Of a stretch of 64,000 bases of DNA, positions 11,090-20,185 are shown in pieces (position 1 is the first letter of the stretch; the number at the start of each line of letters is the position of its first letter). Source of the stretch: Geomonas subterranea (GTDB lineage Bacteria > Desulfobacterota > Desulfuromonadia > Geobacterales > Geobacteraceae); contig NZ_CP077683.1 of NCBI RefSeq assembly GCF_019063845.1, positions 3,030,501 to 3,094,500 of the forward strand, given 5' to 3'. The notes beneath the pieces were generated by a model, which saw only the letters and a program-made list of their open reading frames with translations, had not been told where the DNA came from and did no database searches. Position numbers and translations under genes: made by a program.

Positions 11090-11414
11090 CGACTGTCACG
11101 GCGGTCGCGGCGTCAAATAACCGTCATCTGTCAAAAAACCACCCGTCCGGGGTGCCGCGCACGTGGCGTGACACCCGCCGCCGCCTCGCCGGCGCCGAAC
11201 TCCTCATTGGAAAAAAGTACCGCAAATCATGCCTCATCTGCTACAATCCTTTCCGTATTGTCGCTCCAGAAGCGGCGGCACAGCTTTTGCTGATAATGGT
11301 GGCCTTGGGTTACGGCACGGGTAGCGTAGGCTCTCATTATATCGTCTCCCTTTCGTGAGCAGTCGTGACGGTGGTCCCCGAGCCGGATGGTGCCAAGGCC
11401 ATGGCGAGAGGGGG
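11090..11414. other. Intergenic region between mqnB and the gsp operon
   Basis: This 325-bp stretch holds no supported coding sequence. Several short G/C palindromes are present but none matches a regulatory RNA family I can recognise. Its 3' end (from about 11354) reads into the structured, terminator-like segment listed next. Confidence 0.5.
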
Positions 11415-11466
11415 AAAAGGGTGGCCGCGGGGATGCCCGAAACCGGGAGCCCGGACCCCCTTTTTT
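11415..11466 (+). terminator. Terminator-like structured segment upstream of gspC
   Basis: AAAAGGG at 11415 can pair with CCCTTTT at 11458-11464, enclosing a CCCG/CGGG hairpin, and a run of six T follows. No gene reads into it from the plus strand, so it may end an unannotated transcript or a small RNA. Confidence 0.4.
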
Positions 11467-11493
11467 GTTGCATAAGTCAAAGGCATCTAATAT
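11465..11493 (+). promoter_or_regulatory. Sigma-70 promoter for the gsp operon
   Basis: TTGTTG and TAATAT are separated by 17 bp, about 40 bp before the gspC start. The -35 box overlaps the T-run of the preceding hairpin. Confidence 0.6.
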
Positions 11494-11532
11494 ATTCGCT
11501 CAGCTCCAACTACTCGCAAAGAAGGGTCTTTC

Positions 11533-12429
11533 ATGCCGCGCTGGATTCTCCCCCTGAACCTAACCCTTGGCCTCGCCATCACCGCAGTCGCAGCCCTCAT
11601 CGCAGCGGATCTGTTGAGCGTCAAGATCGCCGCCCTGTATCCCAGGAACGCGCAGAAGCAGGTCGCGGCGCAGGTCGCGGCAGCGCCGGCCGGGAGCCAG
11701 GACCTGCTCAGCTTCGCCCCGATCCTGGAGCGGGGCCTGTTCGGCAGGGCCACCCAGGGTAAACTCACCGCGCTGCAGCAGCAGGGAGGCGCGCCAGCCA
11801 CGGCGGCCGCGCCCCCCCCCGCCTCGGTCGGTGACCTGGTCCTTTTGGGGACGGCCGTCGGCTCCTTCCGGGAAACCTTCGCGCTGGTGCTTAAGAATTC
11901 GACCCACGAAGAGCGGGTTTTCAGGCTGGGCGACACGGTGTTCTCGGCCGGGCCGCTGGTTGCCGTGAAGAAGGACGTGGCCGAGATCCTCATCGGCGGC
12001 AAGCGGGTGAAGATCCTTACCCCGATGGCCGCCGCGGCCGAGGCGGCGGCTCCCGCGGTCGCGCCTGCCGGAGTTGCCGGTGGCGCCGGCCTGGCCGCAC
12101 CCGCCGGGGGAGGCAACTACGTCATCGACCAGCGCGCCCTGAACGCCGCCCTGGACAACATCGGGCAGGCCATGACCGACGCGCGCCTTTTGCCCAGCAT
12201 GAAGGAGGGCAAGGTCGAGGGCTTCCGCGCCTCCGAGGTGAAGCCGCAGGGGATCTTCGGCACCGTCGGCATCAAAAACGGCGACGTCCTTTTGAGGATG
12301 AACGACTTCCCCATCGACTCCCCGGAGAAGGCGATCCAGTCTTTCGCCTCGCTCAAAGGGCAAAGCAGGATCAAGCTCGACCTGATCCGCGACGGCCGCC
12401 CCACAACGTTCACGTATGACATAAGGTGA
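11533..12429 (+). CDS. gspC: Type II secretion system protein GspC
   Basis: GspC is the inner-membrane clamp that links the cytoplasmic platform to the outer-membrane secretin. The 298-residue protein has one N-terminal membrane helix (about residues 6-30), a periplasmic homology region near residues 55-160 (LGTAVGSFRETFALVLKN, VFRLGDTV), an Ala/Pro/Gly-rich linker, and a C-terminal PDZ domain (VIDQRALNAALDN to IKLDLIRDGRPTTFTYDIR) of the type involved in substrate or secretin contacts. It is the first gene of the operon and ends four bases into the most upstream possible start of gspD. The start at 11533 has an AGAAGGG site. Confidence 0.92.
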   Translation: MPRWILPLNLTLGLAITAVAALIAADLLSVKIAALYPRNAQKQVAAQVAAAPAGSQDLLSFAPILERGLFGRATQGKLTALQQQGGAPATAAAPPPASVGDLVLLGTAVGSFRETFALVLKNSTHEERVFRLGDTVFSAGPLVAVKKDVAEILIGGKRVKILTPMAAAAEAAAPAVAPAGVAGGAGLAAPAGGGNYVIDQRALNAALDNIGQAMTDARLLPSMKEGKVEGFRASEVKPQGIFGTVGIKNGDVLLRMNDFPIDSPEKAIQSFASLKGQSRIKLDLIRDGRPTTFTYDIR

Positions 12430-12467
12430 CGCAGTTCGATCTCAAACTGCCTCTTGGAGGGTTTTCC

Positions 12468-14396
12468 TTGAAAATTAGAATCGCCCGCATCGCCCTTTTG
12501 CTCATGTTCCTGGTCACCGCCCCGACGCTGGTATTCGCCAAGGGTGTGGTGCTCAACTTCACCGACGTGGACATCGCCACCATGGTGAAATTCATCAGCG
12601 ACCTCACCGGCAAGAACTTCATCATGGATGACCGGGTCAAGGGGAAGATCTCCGTGTTCTCCCCGGCCAAGCTCACCAACGAGGAGGCCTACAACGTCTT
12701 CACCTCGGTGCTGGAGCTCAAAGGCTTCACCGTGGTGCCTGCCGGCAAGGTGATGAAGATCGTCCCGACCGCGGCGGCCAAGCAAGCCGGGATGAAGGTC
12801 TTAAGCGACGGCGAAAAGGGGGTCGTGAACGACAGCTACCAGGCCCGCGTCATCCAGTTGGAGCACGTGGCGCCCCAGGACGCGGTCAGCTTCCTGCAGC
12901 CCCTGATCTCCAAGGACGGACAGATCTCCCCCTTCGGCGCGGCCAACCTGATCCTCGTGGTCGACTCCGCCTATAACATCCAGAAGATCCTGGGGATTCT
13001 GAAATACATCGACACGGACCAGGTCCGCGAGGGCGCCGAGGTGGTGTTCCTGAAGAACGCCGCGGCCGACAACGTCGCCACCATGCTCAAGGACTGGCTC
13101 TCCGGCAAGCAAAGCGGCAAGGCCGGCACCGCACCGGGCGCCTCCACCGGCGCCGTCCCGGTCATCGCCGACGCCAGGCTGAACGCCCTCATCATCTTCG
13201 GCTCCGACAAGGACAAGGCCGACATCAAGAAATTCATCTCGCTGATCGACGTGGTCCCCCCCACCACCAGCAGCAAGGTGAACGTCTACTACCTCGAAAA
13301 CGCGGAGGCGACCGAGGTGTCCAAGGTGCTGGAAGGTCTGGTCAAGGGAACCTCCGCCACGCCCGCCGCCGCTCCCGGCGCCGCGGCGGCGCCCCAGCAG
13401 ACCGTGTTCGAGGGGGGGAAGATCACCATAACCCCGGACAAGGCGACCAACTCCCTGGTCATCATGGCCTCGCCCACCGACTACCAGAACCTCCTGCAGG
13501 TGATCCAGAAGCTGGACCGCAGAAGCCGGCAGGTCTTCGTGCAGGCGATGATCGCCGAGGTCTCCGTTAACCGGGCCAGGGACCTCGGGGTGCAGATCGG
13601 CGTCATCGGCGCCGCCTCCAACGGCACCGTCGCCACCGTCGGCACCTTCGACCCCTTCGGCACCGTGGCGGGGCTCACCACCACTGCCGCGGCCGCGAAG
13701 GCCCTGGGCATGGACGTGACCCTTGGCAAGATCAACGTCCCGGTCGTGCTGCAGGCGCTGCAGACCAACGGCGCCCTGAACGTCCTCTCCACCCCGAACA
13801 TCATGACCAGCGACAACAAGGAAGCCGAGATCTTCGTGGGCGAGAACGTCCCGTTTCTCTCGGGGACCAACCTCACCTCCACCGGGCTTTCACAGCAGTC
13901 CATCGAGAGAAAGGACACCGGTATCATCCTGAAGATCAAGCCCCAGATCAGCGAGGGTGAATACGTGAAGCTGGACATCTACCAGGAAATTTCGGCGGTC
14001 AAGGATTTCGGCAGCGCGACCAGCCCGAACCTCGGCAGCACCAAGCGTTCCGCCAAGACCTCCGTGGTGGTGAAGAACACCGACACCGTGCTGATCGGCG
14101 GCCTGATCCAGGACACCGACCAGGTGACCGAGAGCAAGATCCCGCTTCTGGGGGACATCCCGGGGCTCGGCTGGCTCTTCAAGACCAAGACCACCAAAAG
14201 GGACAAGACCAACCTCCTGATCATGCTCACCCCGCGCATCATCAAGGACGCGCGCGACCTGGCCGAGGTCTCGGTGACCCAGAGGAACAACTTCTCCGAC
14301 GCGGTGAAGAATGACGCCCCCTTCAACCTGGAGCGCGCGCTCGAGGAAAAGCCGAAGTCCGTCACCGCGGACAAGCCCGAAATACGCAACCAGTAA
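12468..14396 (+). CDS. gspD: Type II secretion secretin GspD
   Basis: GspD forms the outer-membrane channel through which folded proteins leave the cell. The product (about 642 residues) has a signal peptide (KIRIARIALLLMFLVTAPTLVFA), an N0 domain (VVLNFTDVDIATMVKFI), N1-N3 modules (ending YYLENAEATEVSKVLEGLV), and the secretin domain with VPFLSG, GIILKIKPQI and LIGGLIQDT followed by PLLGDIPGLGWLF. An Ala/Pro-rich insertion sits in N3. I prefer the TTG at 12468, with GGAGG six bases upstream and a proper signal peptide. A GTG at 12426 overlapping the gspC stop (GTGA) is the alternative and would add 14 residues. Confidence 0.95.
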   Translation: MKIRIARIALLLMFLVTAPTLVFAKGVVLNFTDVDIATMVKFISDLTGKNFIMDDRVKGKISVFSPAKLTNEEAYNVFTSVLELKGFTVVPAGKVMKIVPTAAAKQAGMKVLSDGEKGVVNDSYQARVIQLEHVAPQDAVSFLQPLISKDGQISPFGAANLILVVDSAYNIQKILGILKYIDTDQVREGAEVVFLKNAAADNVATMLKDWLSGKQSGKAGTAPGASTGAVPVIADARLNALIIFGSDKDKADIKKFISLIDVVPPTTSSKVNVYYLENAEATEVSKVLEGLVKGTSATPAAAPGAAAAPQQTVFEGGKITITPDKATNSLVIMASPTDYQNLLQVIQKLDRRSRQVFVQAMIAEVSVNRARDLGVQIGVIGAASNGTVATVGTFDPFGTVAGLTTTAAAAKALGMDVTLGKINVPVVLQALQTNGALNVLSTPNIMTSDNKEAEIFVGENVPFLSGTNLTSTGLSQQSIERKDTGIILKIKPQISEGEYVKLDIYQEISAVKDFGSATSPNLGSTKRSAKTSVVVKNTDTVLIGGLIQDTDQVTESKIPLLGDIPGLGWLFKTKTTKRDKTNLLIMLTPRIIKDARDLAEVSVTQRNNFSDAVKNDAPFNLERALEEKPKSVTADKPEIRNQ

Positions 14397-14412
14397 CGGC
14401 GGACAGACTCTC

Positions 14413-15975
14413 ATGGCAGAAACGCTTGACATAGAAAGCATAGCGACGCGCCTCGGCCTCCCCTTCCAGGCCGAGATCGACGACTCCAAGGTGGACGGCT
14501 CCCTGGTGAACCGGGTGCCGCTCAACTTCGCACGCAACAACCTGCTTTTGCCGCTGCGCGAGGAGGAAGGGACCGTTATCGCGGCCAGCGCCGACCCGGC
14601 GAACCTTCTGGCCGTGGACGAGATGGCGGGGCTGTTCCAGCTCCCGGTCTCCACCGTCGTGGTGCCGCAGCCGGTGCTGATCGACGCGGTGAACCGCCTC
14701 TACTCCCGGCTCTCGGGTTCCGCTCAGGAGGTGGTCGAGGAGCTCGAAGGGGAGGAACTCTCCACCCTCGCCACCTCGTTCAACGAGCCGCGCGACCTGA
14801 TGGAGCTGACCGACGAGGCACCGGTGATCCGGCTTTTGAACTCCATCCTGTTCCAGGCGGTCAAGGAGCGCGCCAGCGACATCCATATCGAGCCCTTCGA
14901 GCGCGAGCTCGAGGTCCGCTTCAGGATCGACGGCCTGCTCTACAAGATGCTCTCCCCCCCGAAGGTGATCCAGGAGGCGCTCACCTCCCGCGTCAAGATC
15001 ATGTCCGGCCTGAACATCGCCGAGAAGAGGCTGCCGCAGGACGGCCGCATCCGGGTGAAGGTCGCCGGCCGCGACGTGGATATCCGCGTTTCGCTCATCC
15101 CGACCTTCTTCGGCGAGCGCGTGGTCCTGAGGCTTTTGGACAAGCAGCGCGGCGTCCTTTCCCTGAAGGAGATCGGGCTCTCCGACAAGAACGACCTCCT
15201 CATGGAGCGGCTTTTGTCCCGCACCAGCGGCATCATCCTGGTCACAGGCCCCACCGGCAGCGGCAAGACCACCACGCTCTACGCCGCGCTGTCCCAGATC
15301 AACTCGCCGGAGAAGAACATCATCACCGTCGAGGACCCGATCGAGTACCAGTTGAAAGGGGTCGGGCAGATCCAGGTCAACCCGAAGATCGACCTCACCT
15401 TCGCCAACGGCCTCCGTTCCATCCTCAGGCAGGACCCGGACATCGTCATGATCGGCGAGATACGCGACGCCGAGACCGCCGAGATCGCCATGCAGGCCTC
15501 GCTCACCGGCCACCTGGTGCTCTCCACCCTGCACACCAACGACGCCGCCACGGCCGTCACCCGTCTCATCGACATGGGGATCGAGCCGTTCATGGTCGCC
15601 TCGTCGCTCTCCGCGGTGCTGGCGCAGCGCCTGGTGCGCGTCATCTGCCCGCATTGCAAGGAGTCGTACACGCCGGACAGAAGCTACCCCGGCGTCGAGC
15701 TTCCCCCGCTTCTCTACCGCGGCCGCGGCTGCGACAAGTGCTTCAACCTCGGGACCATCGGCCGGATGGGGATCTACGAGCTCCTCCCCATCGACGCCGA
15801 GCTCTGCTCCATGATCATCCGCCAGGCATCCTCCGGCGCCATCAAGGAGTACGCGGTATCCAAGGGGATGCGTACCCTGCGCGAGGACGGCCTCTTGAAG
15901 GCGGCACAGGGGATCACCACCATCGAGGAGGTCCTGAGGGTGACCCAGGACGATTATGCCGACCTTTCGCTATAG
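14413..15975 (+). CDS. gspE: Type II secretion ATPase GspE
   Basis: GspE is the hexameric cytoplasmic ATPase that powers pseudopilus assembly. The 520-residue protein has an N1/N2 domain that binds GspL, then the ATPase core: IHIEPFERELEVRFRIDG, Walker A GPTGSGKTTT, Asp box (ITVEDPIEYQ), Walker B LRQDPDIVMIGEIRD and His box (TGHLVLSTLHTNDA). Near the C-terminus a tetracysteine zinc site is visible as CPHC and CDKC about 35 residues apart. The ATG at 14413 lies 17 bp after gspD with no strong ribosome site, so translational coupling is likely. The gene overlaps gspF by 20 bp. Confidence 0.96.
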   Translation: MAETLDIESIATRLGLPFQAEIDDSKVDGSLVNRVPLNFARNNLLLPLREEEGTVIAASADPANLLAVDEMAGLFQLPVSTVVVPQPVLIDAVNRLYSRLSGSAQEVVEELEGEELSTLATSFNEPRDLMELTDEAPVIRLLNSILFQAVKERASDIHIEPFERELEVRFRIDGLLYKMLSPPKVIQEALTSRVKIMSGLNIAEKRLPQDGRIRVKVAGRDVDIRVSLIPTFFGERVVLRLLDKQRGVLSLKEIGLSDKNDLLMERLLSRTSGIILVTGPTGSGKTTTLYAALSQINSPEKNIITVEDPIEYQLKGVGQIQVNPKIDLTFANGLRSILRQDPDIVMIGEIRDAETAEIAMQASLTGHLVLSTLHTNDAATAVTRLIDMGIEPFMVASSLSAVLAQRLVRVICPHCKESYTPDRSYPGVELPPLLYRGRGCDKCFNLGTIGRMGIYELLPIDAELCSMIIRQASSGAIKEYAVSKGMRTLREDGLLKAAQGITTIEEVLRVTQDDYADLSL

Positions 15976-17158
15976 CGCGTTCAACCAGAAGGGGGCCGAG
16001 GTCACCGGGACGGTCGACGCCGCCACCGAGAACGAGGCGCGGCTCCAGCTTAAGCAGAAGGGGCTTTTCGCCAAGGAGATAGCGCCCGCCGCCGAAGCCG
16101 GTTCGCGCTGGGCGCTCGGCTCCGGCGTCAGCGTCCCCGACCTTTCCCTGGCCACCAGGAGGCTCGCGACACTTCTGGGGAGCGCCGTGCCGGTCTACGA
16201 GGCCGTGGCGACCCTGTGGGAGCAGGAGGCGCCCGGCGAACTGAAACGGGTGCTCGGGCGCGTGCGTGACCGCCTGGCCGAGGGGCAGGGGCTCGCACAG
16301 GCACTCGCCGCCGAGCCGCAGGTCTTCTCCGAGAGCTACATCGGGATGGTCGCCGCCGGCGAGGCGAGCGGCGCGCTGGAGGTGGTACTGGAGCGCCTGG
16401 CCGAGTTCCAGGAGGACCAGGCCGAGGTGAGAAGCCGCGTCATCACCGCCCTCATCTACCCCGCCATCATGGTGGTGGTGGGGATCGGCGTCATGATGGT
16501 GCTTTTAGGGTTCGTGGTCCCCAAGATCTCCGCCGTCTTCGAGAGCAACAAGGCGACTCTGCCGCTGGTCACCGTGCTTCTCATCAAGGCGAGCACCGCC
16601 GTGAGGAAGGGATGGTGGATCATGGGCGCGCTGGCCTTAGGCGCCGTCGCGGCCTGGAAGCGGGCCAAGGCGAACGAGGAGTTCCTGCACAAGCGCGACC
16701 GTTTCCTCCTCAAGCTCCCCATGGCCGGCCAGCTCTGGCGGCGCCTGGTGCTGTCGCGTTTCGCCAAGGTGCTCGGCCTCTTGCTGCAAAGCGGCGTCCC
16801 CATCATCAAGGCCATGGAGATCACCGGCGAGGCCGTGGTGAACCGGGAGTACAAGGTTTTTCTGGCCGGTGCGCGCGAGACGCTGATCCAGGGTGGAAGC
16901 CTCTCCGCAGCGCTCAAGACCAGCCCGCTCTTCCCGCCGCTATTGACCCACATGACCGCGGTCGGGGAGAAGAGCGGCGAACTGGACGCCATGCTCATCA
17001 AGGCGGGCGATGCCTTCCAGAAGGAGTTCAACGCGCAGGTCACCCGCTCCATGGCCCTTCTCGAGCCGATGCTGATTCTCGGCATGGGTCTCACCATCGG
17101 CTTCATGGTCATCGCCGTCCTGCTCCCCATCATGCAACTGAACCAGCTGGTCAAGTAA
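15956..17158 (+). CDS. gspF: Type II secretion inner-membrane platform protein GspF
   Basis: GspF is the polytopic inner-membrane core of the assembly platform and works with GspE and GspL. The 400-residue protein has the two repeated GspF/PilC domains (about residues 70-195 and 270-395) and three membrane helices (near 170-190, 215-235 and 370-395). Typical motifs are [16 protein letters not shown] in the first repeat and [19 protein letters not shown] in the second, the latter ending with [13 protein letters not shown]. The start lies inside the 3' end of gspE. Confidence 0.95.
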   Translation: MPTFRYSAFNQKGAEVTGTVDAATENEARLQLKQKGLFAKEIAPAAEAGSRWALGSGVSVPDLSLATRRLATLLGSAVPVYEAVATLWEQEAPGELKRVLGRVRDRLAEGQGLAQALAAEPQVFSESYIGMVAAGEASGALEVVLERLAEFQEDQAEVRSRVITALIYPAIMVVVGIGVMMVLLGFVVPKISAVFESNKATLPLVTVLLIKASTAVRKGWWIMGALALGAVAAWKRAKANEEFLHKRDRFLLKLPMAGQLWRRLVLSRFAKVLGLLLQSGVPIIKAMEITGEAVVNREYKVFLAGARETLIQGGSLSAALKTSPLFPPLLTHMTAVGEKSGELDAMLIKAGDAFQKEFNAQVTRSMALLEPMLILGMGLTIGFMVIAVLLPIMQLNQLVK

Positions 17159-17196
17159 CTGTAATGACACCATTCCATTCTTTGCGAGGACTCCCC

Positions 17197-17640
17197 ATGC
17201 TGAAGACAATGAAAGACAGCCGCGGCTTCACCCTGATTGAACTGATGGTGGTCATCGTCATCCTTAGCCTTCTGGCCGTCCTGGTCGGGCCGAAGATCAT
17301 CGGCCGCAGCGACGACGCCAAGGTGGCCGACGCGAAAGTCCAGATCCGCAACATCGAGACGGCGCTCAAGCTCTACAAACTGGATACCGGCAGCTTCCCG
17401 AGCACCGAGCAGGGGCTGCAGGCTCTGGTCACCAAGCCCACCACCGGCAAGATCCCCAACAACTACAAGGCCGAAGGGTACCTGGAGAACAAGAACGTCC
17501 CCAAGGATCCCTGGGGCGCTGACTACGTCTACCTCTCCCCCGGCGAGCACGGCGACTACGACCTCTCCTCCTACGGCGCCGACGGCGCGCGCGGCGGCGA
17601 AGGGAAGAACGCCGACATCGAAAGCTGGAGCATGAAGTAG
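17197..17640 (+). CDS. gspG: Major pseudopilin GspG
   Basis: GspG is the major pseudopilin and forms the piston-like pseudopilus in the periplasm. The 147-residue precursor has a short positively charged leader ending in the prepilin-peptidase site [11 protein letters not shown], with the conserved Glu at position +5 of the mature protein, then a hydrophobic helix. The C-terminal half carries the GspG-type Ca-binding loop region ([21 protein letters not shown]). I place the start at 17197 because GAGGA lies six bases upstream; an in-frame ATG at 17164 would give an 11-residue extension. No prepilin peptidase gene is in this window. Confidence 0.95.
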   Translation: MLKTMKDSRGFTLIELMVVIVILSLLAVLVGPKIIGRSDDAKVADAKVQIRNIETALKLYKLDTGSFPSTEQGLQALVTKPTTGKIPNNYKAEGYLENKNVPKDPWGADYVYLSPGEHGDYDLSSYGADGARGGEGKNADIESWSMK

Positions 17641-17685
17641 GGACACGGCCGCCCATCGCCCGGGAATGGACAACCAGGCCCCGCA

Positions 17686-17707
17686 CTGTAGGGGCGAATA
17701 ATCATTC
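17686..17707 (+). repeat. Dispersed 22-bp intergenic repeat, copy 1
   Basis: A 22-bp sequence starting CTGTAGGGGC and ending AATCATTC lies in the gspG-gspH gap. An identical copy lies at 46872-46893, and both are followed by CCCGCC one base later. It separates the two halves of the gsp operon. Confidence 0.65.
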
Positions 17708-17717
17708 TCCCGCCTTC

Positions 17718-18275
17718 ATGGTGCGCAAGAGGAAAGAACCGCACTTGGTACCGATGAAAAAAGGCAAAAACCGAGGCCGCAACCAAGCCGGCTTCACCCT
17801 CCTGGAGCTGATGGTGGTGATCTTCATCATCGCCCTGGCGGCGGGGATCGTGCTGCCCCGGCTTCCGGAGCCGGAGGGGACCCGCCTGAAGAGCTCGGCG
17901 CGCAACCTCGCCAGCGGCCTCAGGTTCCTCAGCGACCAGGCCATCATCACCAAGAAGGTCTACCGCCTGCACCTGCATCTCGGCGAGAACACCACCCGCA
18001 TCACCGAGCTCTCCCCTTCCGGCGAGGAGCTGCAGCCGGGAGACCAGTTCATGGGGAGGCGCCTGATCGAGGACGGTATCGACATCGAGGACGTCAGTGT
18101 GGGAAGCCGTGGCGCGGTGACAGAAGGAGAAGTCATCATCCCCTTCGGCCCCGGCGGAGTGGCGGACGGCGTCACCATCCACCTGAAGGCGGGGGAGAAG
18201 CATTACACGGTGACCGCGAACCCGTCCGGCGGCAAGGTGGCGGTGCAGGACGGCTACCAGGAGGTGAGCTCGTGA
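17718..18275 (+). CDS. gspH: Minor pseudopilin GspH
   Basis: GspH is a minor pseudopilin that helps form the tip complex. The precursor has a long basic leader (KKGKNRGRNQAG) cut before FTLLELMVV, the +5 Glu, a hydrophobic helix, and a GspH-like beta-rich periplasmic domain ending GGKVAVQDGYQEV. The start codon is uncertain. The ATG at 17718, a TTG at 17745 (AGGAAAG about eight bases upstream) and an ATG at 17754 are all possible, giving leaders of 25, 16 or 13 residues. The C-terminus overlaps gspI by four bases. Copy 1 of a dispersed repeat lies just upstream. Confidence 0.85.
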   Translation: MVRKRKEPHLVPMKKGKNRGRNQAGFTLLELMVVIFIIALAAGIVLPRLPEPEGTRLKSSARNLASGLRFLSDQAIITKKVYRLHLHLGENTTRITELSPSGEELQPGDQFMGRRLIEDGIDIEDVSVGSRGAVTEGEVIIPFGPGGVADGVTIHLKAGEKHYTVTANPSGGKVAVQDGYQEVSS

Positions 18276-18616
18276 GAGGCTTCACGCTGCTCGAGGTGAT
18301 GATAGCGCTCGCCATCACGGCGGGGGTGCTTCTGACCGTGATCTCCTCGGTGAACCATCACCTGGCCCGGATCTCCGCCGACACGGAGGAGACCACCGCG
18401 GTGCTTCTTGGACGGGCCAAGCTCGAGGACCCGGAATTCGCCAAGAAGACCGACAACAAGGGGGACTTCGCCCCCGACCATCCCGATCACAAATGGGAGC
18501 GCGAGATCACCCAGAGCGAGATACCGACGCTGAACCGGATCCGCCTGACCGTGACCTGGAACAACGACAGCAAGAGGCTCTCGCTTGTGCAATACGCACC
18601 GCAAAATGCGCAGTAA
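18272..18616 (+). CDS. gspI: Minor pseudopilin GspI
   Basis: GspI is a minor pseudopilin thought to nucleate the tip complex with GspJ and GspK. The 114-residue precursor has an extremely short leader, MRG/FTLLEVMIALAI, with the +5 Glu, and a small periplasmic domain. The start is GTG at 18272, preceded by AGGAGGT at good spacing and overlapping the end of gspH. The 3' end overlaps the start of gspJ. Confidence 0.9.
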   Translation: MRGFTLLEVMIALAITAGVLLTVISSVNHHLARISADTEETTAVLLGRAKLEDPEFAKKTDNKGDFAPDHPDHKWEREITQSEIPTLNRIRLTVTWNNDSKRLSLVQYAPQNAQ

Positions 18617-19247
18617 CAAGGGCTTCACCCTGATTGAGCTCCTGATCGCCCTGGTGCTCCTGGTGATCCTGGCGGGCGCCCTGTACGGCACCTATTTCTC
18701 CGTGGTGGCGGCGCGCGAAAAGGGGGGCATCCGGATGGAGGAGCGCCGCGAACTCTCGACGACGCTGGGGAAGCTGCACGACGAGCTGGCGTCGGCCTTT
18801 TACAAGACGCCGGTTTCGGGCACCGATGCGGCGACCACGACGGCGAAGACGCAACGGTATCATTTCGTGGTCGAGGACCGGGACAGTTTCGGCAAACCCG
18901 CCTCTTTGCTCCAGTTCACCGCGCTCACCCCGCCCCGCATCGACCCGTCGCCAGCGTCCGACCTCATGGTGGTGCGTTACTCGGTCCGGGAAAAAGAGGA
19001 GGACCAGATCCTCACGCTGGTGCGTGAGGCCCGCGACCTCTACCTCGACACCGGCGTGGCGTCGGTCCCCTACCCCGTCATGGAGCGGCTGGAGGGTTTC
19101 CTGGTCGAGTGCTGGGACGGCGGCAAGTGGGTGAAGACCTGGGATACGGCGCTCAACAACAGGCTCCCCAACAAGGTGAGAATAACGGTGACCGCGAAGG
19201 GGGGAGAACTCTTCAGCACCATCGCCACCCTGAGGAAGACGCCGTGA
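18606..19247 (+). CDS. gspJ: Minor pseudopilin GspJ
   Basis: The 213-residue precursor has the leader MRSNKG cut before FTLIELLIALVLLV, with the +5 Glu and a hydrophobic helix, followed by a periplasmic domain of GspJ size (RRELSTTLGKLHDELASAF, then PNKVRITVTAKG near the end). GspJ joins GspI and GspK at the pseudopilus tip. The ATG at 18606 lies inside the last codons of gspI, and the stop overlaps the GTG start of gspK, consistent with coupled translation. Confidence 0.9.
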   Translation: MRSNKGFTLIELLIALVLLVILAGALYGTYFSVVAAREKGGIRMEERRELSTTLGKLHDELASAFYKTPVSGTDAATTTAKTQRYHFVVEDRDSFGKPASLLQFTALTPPRIDPSPASDLMVVRYSVREKEEDQILTLVREARDLYLDTGVASVPYPVMERLEGFLVECWDGGKWVKTWDTALNNRLPNKVRITVTAKGGELFSTIATLRKTP

Positions 19248-20185
19248 GGGGGGAGCGGGGATTCGCCCTTGTCATAGCACTCATCGTGACCACGCTCCTC
19301 GTGGCGCTTTTGGCCGAATTCGTCAACGAGGTCTACGTCGACACCTCGCACAGCCACAACTTCGTTGCGTCGCAGCAGGCAGGCGTGCTCGCGGAGTCAG
19401 GTGTCACCGGCGGCATCAAGCTGCTGCAGCTCTCCAGCACGCTTAGGACCGGCGGCGAGCAGTGCAGCTCACTCCTGGAGCCCTGGGCCCAGCCGCGGAC
19501 CATCGATGTGGAAAACGGGACAGTGAGCATCGCGATCGAAGAGGAGAGCGGCAAGTTAGACCTGAACGCCGCGACCTCTCAGACCGGGACGCCGGACCCG
19601 TTCCAGAAGGACGCGCTGCTGAGGCTTTTCGACAACCTGAAGCTGTCGCGCGACCTTTACGACCCGTTGGCGGACTGGGTCGACACCGACGACACGCCGC
19701 GCCCCAACGGTGCGGAGAAGAACTACTACGGCGCCCTCAAGACCCCGCTCCTGGTGCACAACGACAAGCTGGACACCCTCGAGGAGCTCGCGCTGGTCAA
19801 GGGGTACACCCCCGAGGTGCTGGCCAAGCTGCGCGGCTTGGTTACGGTGTACGGGGTGGCGAACGGCACCTCTGCCTCTGCCGCACTGATCAACATCAAC
19901 ACCGCCCCGAAAGAGGTTCTCATGTCGCTTGACGACAGCCTCATGACCGGGGACCAGGTGGCCCAGATCCTGGAGTACCGCAAGACCAAGGTGATAAAGA
20001 CCCTCGCCGACGTCTTTGGGAGCTCCACGCTCACCCAGGCCCTATCCCTGAAGGTAGGATTCAAGGGGTCCATCTACCGGATCCGTTCCGAGGGGAAGGT
20101 AGGAGAAAGTGTACGTATTGTCGAGGCCGTGGTGAGCGACGTGGAAGCCACCCAGCCCAGGATCCTTTACTGGAGAGAATATTGA
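19244..20185 (+). CDS. gspK: Minor pseudopilin GspK
   Basis: GspK caps the pseudopilus and is the largest minor pseudopilin. The 313-residue product begins at a GTG overlapping the gspJ stop (GTGA). The leader VRGERG precedes FALVIALIVTTLLVALLA; as is usual for GspK there is no Glu at +5. The periplasmic part contains EEESGKLDLNAAT, the ADWVDTDDTPRPNGAE stretch and a helix-hairpin-helix-like INTAPKEVLMSL segment typical of GspK. It ends one base into gspL. Confidence 0.92.
   Translation: MRGERGFALVIALIVTTLLVALLAEFVNEVYVDTSHSHNFVASQQAGVLAESGVTGGIKLLQLSSTLRTGGEQCSSLLEPWAQPRTIDVENGTVSIAIEEESGKLDLNAATSQTGTPDPFQKDALLRLFDNLKLSRDLYDPLADWVDTDDTPRPNGAEKNYYGALKTPLLVHNDKLDTLEELALVKGYTPEVLAKLRGLVTVYGVANGTSASAALININTAPKEVLMSLDDSLMTGDQVAQILEYRKTKVIKTLADVFGSSTLTQALSLKVGFKGSIYRIRSEGKVGESVRIVEAVVSDVEATQPRILYWREY

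Noticed and set aside
11354-11466. Known riboswitch (cobalamin, guanidine, GEMM and others considered)
   Set aside because: Compared by eye with remembered consensus motifs; none of the conserved cores is present.
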